Shown: positions 8,701 to 15,002 of the stretch, one piece after another
Numbering within the stretch: the first letter of the stretch is position 1
How the letters are laid out: every line of letters starts with the position of its first letter
Assembly: GCA_948759685.1 (NCBI GenBank)
Contig: CAQBGY010000027.1
Coordinates: 1 to 21,510 of the forward strand
From: an uncultured Eubacterium sp.
Lineage (GTDB): Bacteria > Bacillota_A > Clostridia > Lachnospirales > Lachnospiraceae
Length of the DNA stretch: 21,510 nucleotides
Direction of reading: 5' to 3'
Program-made: the position numbers and the translations under genes
Notes under the pieces: generated by a model
The model's input: only the letters and a program-made list of their open reading frames with translations
Told to the model about the DNA's origin: nothing
Database searches by the model: none

Positions 8701-11662
8701 AAGGAACACCAATTGCAACCTGATCCGGTCTTAAGCCGCCTTCTAATAAAAGTGTAGATAACGATGTGAGGAAATCTGCATTTCCCGGATTTACGTTTGC
8801 TCCACCATATCCAATCATTCCACCTGAGTTATAAAACTGTGGATAACAAATTGTTAAAATGTCTTTAATTTCCAGTGCCAACCGATAATACGCTGTTGTA
8901 ATATCGTTCGCTGATAATCTGTCCGTCTGAATATAATATGTCTCAGGTGCCATTGTTATAATAAAGTTATCACCAAAATGATTGTGGACTTTTCTCAACG
9001 CACTGGCAATATAATTTGTTCCTGATACTGCTGCTCCCTCAAAATCAATATCAACACCTTCAAATCCATATTCCTCAATCATTGATATCAGACTTGAAGC
9101 AAACTGTTCTGATGAAGCTGCATCATTGATGTATGTAGTACCTTCCGCACCACCAACTGAGATAATTACATGCTGCCCTTTTGCTTTCAGCTCTTTAATT
9201 TCCTGAATAAACTGCGCTTTCGTATAACCACCAAGTGCATTAGACAAATCTTTATCCAGTTCAAATGTAACTTTACCCGGTACCGTTGATGAATTCGCAA
9301 ATGATACGCATATCATATCATAATATGAAGGTACATCTGATAATTTCAATGCAGTCGAACCATTTAAGAAATTATGCCAATAACCCGTTACCATATGCTC
9401 TGGTAAAGTTGTATTAACAGTATAGTTGTTTACTGTTGTCGTTTCTTCATGACCTGGATTTGTTGAACTTCCTGTTGTCTCAATATGAATTAAATCAGCT
9501 CTTTCTTTCCAAAGCGTAAAAGCCTCGGTAGGTGTCCATGCTGTATTAGAATTATGTGCATATGTACATTCATACACCTTGCCATTATAAGAAACAATTG
9601 CTCCTAAAGCATAAGCTACATTATTTGGTGACCACGCAGGATAACTTCCTGTTCCTACTGTGGAACCTGTCGTTGTTTGTGTTTTTGTTGTGTCCGGCTC
9701 TTTTTTTGTTGTTGTTACCGGAGTCTTTGTTGTCTCATCCTTTGTTGTAACTACCGGAGCCTTCGTTGTAGTTTCCTCTTTCTTCGTTGTGACTGCCGGA
9801 GCCTTCGTTGTAGTTTCCTCTTTCTTCGTTGTGACTGCCGGAGTCTTCGTTGTAGTAATTTCGCTGGAATCACTATATAAAACAGTAGTTCCTAATTCCT
9901 CGCCTGATGTAACAGCTCTCGTTGTCATTAAAACCTGTGCAATATTCGCTTTATCTGCTGTCGTAGAAGATTTCAATGTAAATGTCATTGTTGCACCGGG
10001 TTCTAATGTTTTTCCTGACCATTCAGGAGGAGTTATAATTGTATAACCATCGCCTGATGTAACCGTACCGCCGGAGCTCCAATCTCCTGTAAGTAATTCA
10101 CCACTTTTTGTTTTAAAATAAAATTTAGGATAAACTACAGATTTTCCAAACTTTTCAGCCTGTGGCAACGCCGGCTTGTCTCCGCTTCCCGGAAGCGTTG
10201 CCACACTTGATTCCACAAGACTATTATTATTTTTTACTGTGAATGTATATGTGTTACCAGAAACACTAACGTCGATTGAAACGTTTTCTTTTTCAGGTAC
10301 AACAATCTTTTGTGCTGGAATTGAAGAATCACCATATAAAGCCTTCTTCATTGTTCTTGTGACAGAACTTGTGCTGTCCAGTGATGCCATCCACGAAATC
10401 AGCCCACCAAGATGTTTTTCTCTGACATACTGACCTTTCGCTGCAACAGATCTCTCATTATCACAGGTAAAAAAGTAACCTGTATCTGCACTGTAATAAT
10501 ATGCAGCCTGTGCTGTTTCATCATAGTATTCCTTTAAGTTATATTTACTTATCAGCGAATCAATATCTCCATAAGCAAATGTTCCCGATGTCGTACCATC
10601 CGGTGCTTTCACACTGTTTGGCTCTGCAGTAGCATACAGACCCGGATTTTTAGGATCTTTACCATCCGTTTTAACGCCTGCCCAGCCTCTTGTATATGGT
10701 GCAACACCTACTACAATTTTTGAATAATCAATGTCATTGCCATATGTATCTTCCAGATACTTTATACATGTATCAACCGAAAACTGTCCGTCTTTCTGCG
10801 TTTCATGATCATATGACTCATTGGTATAAAGTGCTGTCTGATGCCCTGTATAACCATTCCATGCACCATTCAAGTCGTATGTCATCATATTTGCAAAATC
10901 AACAATTTCTAAAACTTTATCATATTCTATCTTTGACATCATTGCCGGTGATGCTGACATTGCACATGATAATTCATAATACTTTCCATCTACACTACCA
11001 TAATAATCCAATTGATCTCTAATGGCCTGCATAAGAAGTGTGAAGTTTCTTGTATCGGCTTCAGAACCCTTACATCCCTTATCTATTGTAACACCATTTC
11101 CATCCGGATCCGGATTTCTGTCTGCTGTTGGATACTCCCAGTCGATATCTACGAAATCATATCCGTAATAGTGAATAAATTTTGCAATATTCTTCGCAAA
11201 ATTCTCTCTTGACTCCGCCTTAGCTGCAAGCTTTGGAAAATCACCGGATCTGGTCCATCCTCCAACAGAAATACCAATTTTCATATTCGGATACTTGTTT
11301 CTTAATAAAAGCATTGCTCCCAATACTCCACTATATAAACTGTCGTACCCTACTGAATATCCTACATTTGGATTTTCGTAATCTGCCCATGAATCACAAA
11401 CATTCAAATTTCCTTCTGCATCCACATCCATAAACGCAAAATTCAAATGTGTAATTAAACTACCGTCAATTTTGTCAGGTGTAAAATTTTTCTGTCCCGC
11501 ATAAATTGACCACTCTCCATAGTACATAACATTTCGATATGGTACCTCTTTTGTGTCTTGTTTTGCGTCACTGGCCTCTACCGGAGCTGTATATCCGGTA
11601 AATAAATTAATTACCATAATAAGCGCCATCAAGAAACCACTGATTCTTTTTGTAATTTGCAT
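5792..11662 (-). CDS. Secreted multimodular chitinase with three GH18 catalytic domains
   Basis: A 1956-residue exported enzyme predicted to hydrolyse beta-1,4-N-acetylglucosamine linkages (chitin or related glycans). Order: signal peptide (1-30); GH18-1 (about 40-445; SVGG 132-135, D169/D172/D174/E176, MTYD 260-263), like subfamily A; a CBM2-like beta-sandwich (about 458-600); Thr/Lys linker; CBM5/12 chitin-binding module (about 674-720; W677, W709, W718); GH18-2 (about 755-1056; D871/D873/E875, MAPE, QFYN); FnIII-like module (about 1097-1180); GH18-3 (about 1205-1540; D1320/D1323/D1325/E1327, APE, QLYN); long Thr/Pro linker (1545-1625); an unassigned beta module (about 1627-1726); FnIII-like module (about 1771-1857); Lys-rich C-terminal domain (1875-1956). 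Domains 2 and 3 resemble short bacterial ChiD/hevamine-like chitinases. Each keeps its catalytic Glu. In GH18-2 the first motif Asp is Glu868. RBS AAAGGGG precedes the ATG. Some GH18 enzymes cleave N-glycans instead, so chitin is likely but not proven. Confidence 0.93.
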   Translation of the reverse strand: MQITKRISGFLMALIMVINLFTGYTAPVEASDAKQDTKEVPYRNVMYYGEWSIYAGQKNFTPDKIDGSLITHLNFAFMDVDAEGNLNVCDSWADYENPNVGYSVGYDSLYSGVLGAMLLLRNKYPNMKIGISVGGWTRSGDFPKLAAKAESRENFAKNIAKFIHYYGYDFVDIDWEYPTADRNPDPDGNGVTIDKGCKGSEADTRNFTLLMQAIRDQLDYYGSVDGKYYELSCAMSASPAMMSKIEYDKVLEIVDFANMMTYDLNGAWNGYTGHQTALYTNESYDHETQKDGQFSVDTCIKYLEDTYGNDIDYSKIVVGVAPYTRGWAGVKTDGKDPKNPGLYATAEPNSVKAPDGTTSGTFAYGDIDSLISKYNLKEYYDETAQAAYYYSADTGYFFTCDNERSVAAKGQYVREKHLGGLISWMASLDSTSSVTRTMKKALYGDSSIPAQKIVVPEKENVSIDVSVSGNTYTFTVKNNNSLVESSVATLPGSGDKPALPQAEKFGKSVVYPKFYFKTKSGELLTGDWSSGGTVTSGDGYTIITPPEWSGKTLEPGATMTFTLKSSTTADKANIAQVLMTTRAVTSGEELGTTVLYSDSSEITTTKTPAVTTKKEETTTKAPAVTTKKEETTTKAPVVTTKDETTKTPVTTTKKEPDTTKTQTTTGSTVGTGSYPAWSPNNVAYALGAIVSYNGKVYECTYAHNSNTAWTPTEAFTLWKERADLIHIETTGSSTNPGHEETTTVNNYTVNTTLPEHMVTGYWHNFLNGSTALKLSDVPSYYDMICVSFANSSTVPGKVTFELDKDLSNALGGYTKAQFIQEIKELKAKGQHVIISVGGAEGTTYINDAASSEQFASSLISMIEEYGFEGVDIDFEGAAVSGTNYIASALRKVHNHFGDNFIITMAPETYYIQTDRLSANDITTAYYRLALEIKDILTICYPQFYNSGGMIGYGGANVNPGNADFLTSLSTLLLEGGLRPDQVAIGVPSTSKAAGSGYVEPGIVSTAVNSLVYKRSSGSFTPPNAYPTLRGVMTWSINWDATNGYAWAKAMDSLMDSLPKSGITTTTKEPTTTKTQITTTKQQPTTIENDTTKNIVQRPSAPTGLTYAGNADLPYYFAWTAAANAESYKVYVNGIYAATVISESVSLDSKFFPSEGTYTIGVSAVNEGGESEQTTISYIVKSSEVTTSPVVTTEEVTTKNVNPGNKKAPVLIGYYHTWHNSGNPFIKLRDVDSNWDIINISFAEPVSAGSTDGKMQFNISGLTSDYTKNDFKADIKALQAKGKKVVLSIGGYEGYFSLNSEGAINQFVNDIKSFVNEYGFDGIDIDLEQSSVNFSQGNDKDIRQITSPQLKNMTTAIRRIVSSYGKEFILSWAPETFYMQMGYTYYAGINQWCDPRAGSYLPMINALRDITTFVHVQLYNSIAITAPDGKSYSMGNKDAVVAMCRMLLDGFHVGEGVGVAPTDATWFAPLRADQVVIGVPSSANAAGSGQISNAELQAAFTELNNAYPGMGGIMTWSINWDNAQNNNSFARENKAFLSKFGSGEVPTIETTTQQVTTEAPTTEKPTQQVTTEAPTTQRPTEQIPTTEKQTEPPTTEKPTEVPSTEKPTAAPTEKPTEDKTTEAPTSGNIEWKAVSGSNTIFYNANHTLTGIVNVQKPGFAAEEGIYVTVPAAISKVMVNGIETSGSAIQGAGAVIYLSALNKQINVIEIEYAGGKGEILFRNAAIGGADMTTKPTETVTQEQITEKPTSALTTPAPVQTTTEMPTHDIGVKVPEAVTGLTHAPAGDGSLPNYFAWAGVSEATQYNFYINGRYVGSSTYAAYNADKFFKDAEDGNYTIGVTAVNDGGESKITTIQFKKATPKMMAGRSALETSQVLTAGKKNSAKKINITFKSVKGAKKYQIQIAKNKKFNKLLVKKIVKKCKLSIKNKKFAFRKKLYVRVRVKGAKVWSKTKRVKIK
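9754..9857. repeat. 42-bp tandem repeat (about 2.5 copies) in the chitinase linker
   Basis: Copies start at 9754, 9796 and 9838 (the last partial). Two full 42-bp units look identical and encode a 14-residue Thr/Lys/Pro linker unit containing APAVTTKKEE. The period is a multiple of three, so copy changes keep the frame and would only alter linker length. Confidence 0.85.
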
Positions 11663-11705
11663 ATAATTTCCCCTTTCAATAATTAATATGCAAATGATAC
11701 CATTT

Positions 11706-11745
11706 AGCCATTTATTACCTAAGGAGCCATTTTTTATTTTAGGTA
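11706..11745. promoter_or_regulatory. Candidate control region upstream of the triple-GH18 gene
   Basis: In the 138-bp gap before the chitinase start there is a perfect 7-bp inverted repeat, TACCTAA (11716-11722) and TTAGGTA (11739-11745). A direct repeat AGCCATTT occurs at 11706-11713 and 11725-11732. On the minus strand an extended -10-like TGGTATCAT follows at about 11695-11703, with only a weak -35 (TTAGGT, inside the inverted repeat). The overlap of an inverted repeat with a possible -35 box suggests an operator. Confidence 0.35.
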
Positions 11746-11800
11746 CTTATATTTATGAAACGTTTTTTTTGAACAATTTTTATTACATTTTTCCCGTTTT

Positions 11801-12553
11801 TTAGTCCAATTTTAATCCTTTTAATAAACTTTCTAAAGATGTTCCAATATTCTCAACTTTAGGAATGTTGTTCTTTATTTCTTCTTCCTCTTGTACACGC
11901 TGCTCTTCAAGTAAGTCCCTGATACTCAGACTTATTTTTCCATTTTCATTTTTAATGACCTTAGCCTGAACCACCTGCCCCACTTCTAAAACCTCTTTTG
12001 GTGACTTTATATGATTGGTTGAAATCTGAGAAATATGTACCAAACCGGTTACATCATTTCCTAAATCTACAAACGCCCCATAAGTTTGAAGAGATTCAAC
12101 TTTACCTTCCACAACAGAACCAACTTCTATCTTAGAAACAGCCATTTCCTTCTGTGCCTTTCTGACCGCTGCTGATTCTTCCCTCAAAATTTCTCTTGCT
12201 GACAGTACCAGTTTACTTTTTTCCATATCAGCCTCAATAACACGTACTCTGATATCTCTTCCAAGCCAGACATTGGTATCTTCTACATGATTGATATCCA
12301 GTCTGCTCACAGGGATAAATCCGCGTACTCCCTCAACCAGGGCAATCACGCCTTTGTTTACAATTCCTGATACAATAACCGGTAAAATCTCACCTGATTC
12401 TTTGTACTTATAAATTTTTTCCCAGGCAAGCAATGTGTCTGTGTCGTACTCGCCATTGCCCATATAAGCATATGATTGCTCGAGTGCCTGTCCTAAGTTT
12501 TCCATGTTTTCCTCTGTAGTTTCTACTACATTCTCTGTGTTTTTTTCTTCCAT
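11801..12553 (-). CDS. S1 RNA-binding domain protein (two S1 domains)
   Basis: A 250-residue cytosolic protein with two OB-fold S1 domains, about 54-121 and 143-213. The second has the classic S1 pattern GSVVEGKV, YGAFVDLG, GLVHIS and GQVVQAKV. The first is more divergent but keeps GFIPVSRL and KLVLSAR. The N-terminal 45 residues and C-terminal 35 are acidic and likely flexible. It resembles short RpsA-like proteins of Firmicutes, which bind single-stranded RNA; the full ribosomal S1 with four or six domains is much longer, so it is not called rpsA. An AAGGAG site precedes the ATG by 6 bases. It follows the membrane phosphatase-family gene after 27 bases and is probably co-transcribed. No clear terminator follows. 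Confidence 0.85.
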   Translation of the reverse strand: MEEKNTENVVETTEENMENLGQALEQSYAYMGNGEYDTDTLLAWEKIYKYKESGEILPVIVSGIVNKGVIALVEGVRGFIPVSRLDINHVEDTNVWLGRDIRVRVIEADMEKSKLVLSAREILREESAAVRKAQKEMAVSKIEVGSVVEGKVESLQTYGAFVDLGNDVTGLVHISQISTNHIKSPKEVLEVGQVVQAKVIKNENGKISLSIRDLLEEQRVQEEEEIKNNIPKVENIGTSLESLLKGLKLD

Positions 12554-12580
12554 GATAATCTCCTTTTCATCATTTTGATT

Positions 12581-13690
12581 TTATTTTAATTTAAAATTCA
12601 TAAATACCGGCTGATGATCCGAATAAGCATAACCTGTATCTACTATTTGATAACCTTTTAATTCCACATTATCTGAAATAATAAATCCGTCTAATATACA
12701 TACATAAGTTTTTCCCGGAATGTATTCTGTATCATTATTTCTATTAGACTCCGGCATTTTCTCCATTGTTTCCTTATCTAATTCATCCATAGCAAATTTA
12801 ACGCCCTTCGGCATTTTACTTCTAGGAAACGGAAATGCCCAGCTCTCACAGTTCTCACTGTCTTTTTCATCTGCTTCTAAATCGTGATTAAAATCACCCC
12901 CACAGATAATGTAATTTCCTTTTTCAATTTCCTTTTTTATGTCTCCAAACAACATTTTCAGCTGTCCTTCGCGTATTTCATCACTATTTCCATAAGCAGA
13001 TAAATGAACATTTATTAAAACTAATTCTTTACCATTTTCTACCTTGATACGATTGATTGCATAACATCTGTCTAAATCAAGAAATTTTGAAAATCCTGTC
13101 GATATAGGAAGACTTCTTCGCAGACAATCCGTTATTTTATATTTTGAGTAAGATGCAATTCCCGAATAAGAAGCTCCTATTGGTTCATTAAATGGATAAA
13201 ATAAATATGCTGAATCGTAATTTACTGCGAAGGTCTCATAGTAATTGTTAAAGATTTTCGTTATCAGATTTTCCTGATTAACATGATAACTTCTTGTAGA
13301 ATCTCTGTCCACCTCCTGAAACATCATAAAATCAGGCTCATATTTTAGTGCCAATCCTGCTGCACCTTTGATTGCATTTGCACCACTCTCGCCACTATAA
13401 CATCTGGAGTACTTACCTCCATCCATAAAAAAACTATAATCCGGCAGATATGCTCCAAAACCCACATTGTAAGTTCCTACTGTATAGGTTTTATTTATAG
13501 GCATCTGACTGCTGTCGAAGTCTGCTGACTGCTGCTTTGGTAAATTTACTGTTAATTTTTGATTATCATCTATTCTTCTATATGATAAAAAAACATATGC
13601 AAGGTAGATTATAACAATGGATAAAAATACTGCAAAAATTATACCTATTGCTTTGATAATTGTTTGAATCCTCTGTTTATTGTCAGCCAT
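12581..13690 (-). CDS. Membrane-anchored endonuclease/exonuclease/phosphatase (EEP) family protein
   Basis: A 369-residue protein with one N-terminal membrane segment (about 12-36) and a catalytic domain (about 68-368) that is probably outside the cell. The EEP signature residues are all visible: N75 in TYNVGFG, E126 in MFQEVD, H229 in NVHLSAYG, D266 and N268 in GGDFNHD, D334 in ILDGFI, and D358-H359 in YSDHQPVF. The superfamily includes DNases, sphingomyelinases and inositol phosphatases. The metal-dependent phosphodiesterase or phosphatase chemistry is therefore likely, but the substrate is not predictable. AAGGAG lies 9 bases before the ATG, and a TTGTGC/TATAAT promoter is just upstream. 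It leads a likely two-gene unit with the S1 protein. Confidence 0.87.
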   Translation of the reverse strand: MADNKQRIQTIIKAIGIIFAVFLSIVIIYLAYVFLSYRRIDDNQKLTVNLPKQQSADFDSSQMPINKTYTVGTYNVGFGAYLPDYSFFMDGGKYSRCYSGESGANAIKGAAGLALKYEPDFMMFQEVDRDSTRSYHVNQENLITKIFNNYYETFAVNYDSAYLFYPFNEPIGASYSGIASYSKYKITDCLRRSLPISTGFSKFLDLDRCYAINRIKVENGKELVLINVHLSAYGNSDEIREGQLKMLFGDIKKEIEKGNYIICGGDFNHDLEADEKDSENCESWAFPFPRSKMPKGVKFAMDELDKETMEKMPESNRNNDTEYIPGKTYVCILDGFIISDNVELKGYQIVDTGYAYSDHQPVFMNFKLK

Positions 13691-13728
13691 AAAGCCTCAC
13701 TCCTTTTTAATGTACTTTGTCTATGCAT

Positions 13729-13757
13729 ATTATAGTCATTTTTTTAATTATGCACAA
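13729..13757 (-). promoter_or_regulatory. Promoter of the EEP-S1 operon
   Basis: On the minus strand TTGTGC (13752-13757) and a perfect TATAAT (13729-13734) are 17 bases apart, about 40 bases before the EEP start codon. The promoter lies directly after the end of the collagen-like gene. Confidence 0.6.
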
Positions 13758-13783
13758 TAAAAATAAAGGTGTTATTATTATGC

Positions 13784-14182
13784 TCATGATAATGGATTTT
13801 CCAAATCATTAATAGCAACTGCATCAGAAACATTTAAAAGTCCTGTAACCGGACGAATCAATAAGGAATAGTCAATACGATAAATTCCTCGTGTATTAAC
13901 TATTGTTTTTGCTGTATTAGGGGTAAATAAAAAGTCACCTGACTGATATACAAGTAAAAACTTAACATTTTCTTCCGGTTCAACATCTTGAAATCCTCCT
14001 TGCATTACAGCATTAAAATATGCTGGTTCTATTCCTTTTCCAGGTGGTCCCTGTGGTCCAGCTGGACCCATTTCTCCACGTGATCCGGTTTCCTCTTTAG
14101 GTCCACGTGGGCCAATCTCTCCTTGAGGTCCGGCGGGACCTTCACAACAACAATCACAACACAATTTATGGCGATTACTCAT
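13784..14182 (-). CDS. Small collagen-like (Gly-X-Y) protein, probably truncated
   Basis: The best start is the ATG at 14182, because AAAGGA lies 6 bases upstream; ATGs at 14200 and 14197 have no ribosome binding site. The 132-residue protein has a Cys cluster (C8, C9, C11-C13) and 12 Gly-X-Y triplets (15-50). A C1q/TNF-like head begins near 53 and stops early at 132. Exosporium and surface collagen-like proteins of Firmicutes have this layout with a head of about 130 residues, so 40-50 residues seem to be missing. In triplet 6 the Gly is replaced by Glu30 (GAG at 14093-14095), which would disturb a triple helix. Both signs suggest a decaying gene. A spore-coat or exosporium role is inferred from family resemblance and a possible sigma-K promoter. 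Confidence 0.75.
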   Translation of the reverse strand: MSNRHKLCCDCCCEGPAGPQGEIGPRGPKEETGSRGEMGPAGPQGPPGKGIEPAYFNAVMQGGFQDVEPEENVKFLLVYQSGDFLFTPNTAKTIVNTRGIYRIDYSLLIRPVTGLLNVSDAVAINDLENPLS

Positions 14183-14206
14183 TTGTTTTCCTTTCATCAT
14201 ACAATA

Positions 14207-14235
14207 TATTTTATGTGTATAAATTAATAATTGTA
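14207..14235 (-). promoter_or_regulatory. Possible sigma-K/sigma-E-type sporulation promoter
   Basis: CATAAAATA (14207-14215, minus strand) matches the CATAnnnTA -10 of mother-cell sigma factors, with TACA at 14232-14235 as a possible -35 after 16 bases. The predicted start near 14200 fits translation from the ATG at 14182. A TTGACA lies nearby at 14242-14247 with a poor -10, so a housekeeping promoter is an alternative. Confidence 0.35.
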
Positions 14236-14261
14236 AAAAATGTCAAAAAAACACTATTAAT

Positions 14262-14302
14262 AAAAAATTTCTGCTATCATGGTAAGATAGCAGAAATTTT
14301 TC
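14262..14302 (-). terminator. Strong hairpin terminator, possibly bidirectional
   Basis: A perfect 16-bp stem (14263-14278 with 14286-14301) has a 7-base loop and T-runs on both sides. On the minus strand it ends the stretch of broken genes downstream of lysS, insulating the collagen-like gene. Confidence 0.85.
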
Positions 14303-14500
14303 AAGGAAATTACTCTCTATAACTTCTTTATTTAACTGTTTCATTTTCGAAACGAAATCGGTCATATTGATATAGTCTACGACAACACCCACATTTTTGA
14401 AGTCTAAGTCAAGACTCTCACTCCATCATCTGTGATTAGAGTATAGTATGTTTCAGCGTTTTCTTGTAACTTGCGGATAAACAAAGACCTTAAAAGACAT
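14294..14500 (-). pseudogene. Broken small gene with two frameshifts
   Basis: From an ATG at 14500 (GGAG 4 bases upstream) the frame MSFKVFVYPQVTR runs to 14462. It continues in a second frame as ENAETYYTLITDDGVRV (14463-14413), then in a third as LDLDFKNVGVVVDYIN and on to about 14294, where it runs into the terminator hairpin. The three pieces join into one sensible protein of about 70 residues, which random frames would rarely do. I do not recognise the family. With its neighbour at 14529-14756 it looks like residue of an inserted element. Confidence 0.55.
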
Positions 14501-14528
14501 TATACTCCAAGTTCCTAAACTTTATATA

Positions 14529-14756
14529 TTAATCTATTTTCTTGACTGGTCTGACATATTTCCAAAAGCGTTTACAATCGTGGTAGAAATAAAACACTCT
14601 ACCCTGAGTAATATCTAATTCGTAACCGCTTTTTGCATAATCAAACTCTTACATTGCCTTTTCAATCTCGGCTTCAACCGCCTGGTTTTCGGTTTCAAAA
14701 TCAAATGCTCCGTGTTCAAAAACAATACTTTGAATACTTTTTTGCCATTCAAACAA
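14529..14756 (-). pseudogene. Broken small gene with an in-frame stop
   Basis: A TTG start at 14756 has a very strong AGAGGAGG site upstream. The frame reads LFEWQKSIQSIV to residue 35, hits TAA at 14649-14651, then continues open as EFDYAKSGYELDITQGRVF and on to a TAA at 14529, 75 codons in all. A single CAA-to-TAA change would explain the break. Both halves have ordinary protein composition. The family is not recognised. Only a 35-residue product could be made now, unless the stop is read through. Confidence 0.55.
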
Positions 14757-14843
14757 CTTTTCGCACCTCCTCTTAGACTGATATATTCATTATACTTATT
14801 AGAATACACTTTTACTTGATTTGCTTTGCGTATTTTTCAATGC

Positions 14844-14876
14844 AAACGGGCAATTCCGCTATGGAACTGCCCGTTT
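14844..14876 (-). terminator. GC-rich hairpin downstream of lysS (possible terminator)
   Basis: AAACGGGCA pairs with TGCCCGTTT as part of a 14-position stem (14844-14857 with 14863-14876, one mismatch, 5-base loop). It lies 126 bases past the lysS stop and lacks a good T-run on either strand, so it may be a weak terminator or part of the old element. The stretch 14877-15002 between it and lysS shows no gene. Confidence 0.4.
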
Positions 14877-15002
14877 ATTCCGTAAATTATGCAATTTTTT
14901 CATCCCTGTACAAAATCCTGCACCATTTGATGTAAGTTTTATATAAAAATGTATTTTTCAGCGTTCTTCAAAGTCCGCAAACCCGCATAAATACTGGCTT
15001 TC

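Noticed and set aside
9660..10046. Plus-strand Val/Phe-rich ORF that looks like a membrane protein
   Set aside because: It is the reverse reading of the Thr/Lys linker repeats of the chitinase gene; the minus-strand frame is clearly coding.
11750..11775. Catabolite-repression (cre) site upstream of the chitinase
   Set aside because: The AAACGTTT stretch resembles a cre core, but the spacing of the flanking TG and CA does not fit the consensus.
13511..13520. TGTCGAA as a second Spo0A box
   Set aside because: It lies inside the EEP coding sequence, far from any promoter, and is probably a chance match.
14615..14809. 64-residue minus-strand ORF
   Set aside because: Its frame runs through the AGAGGAGG ribosome binding site and is out of frame with the better, broken reading frame at 14529-14756.
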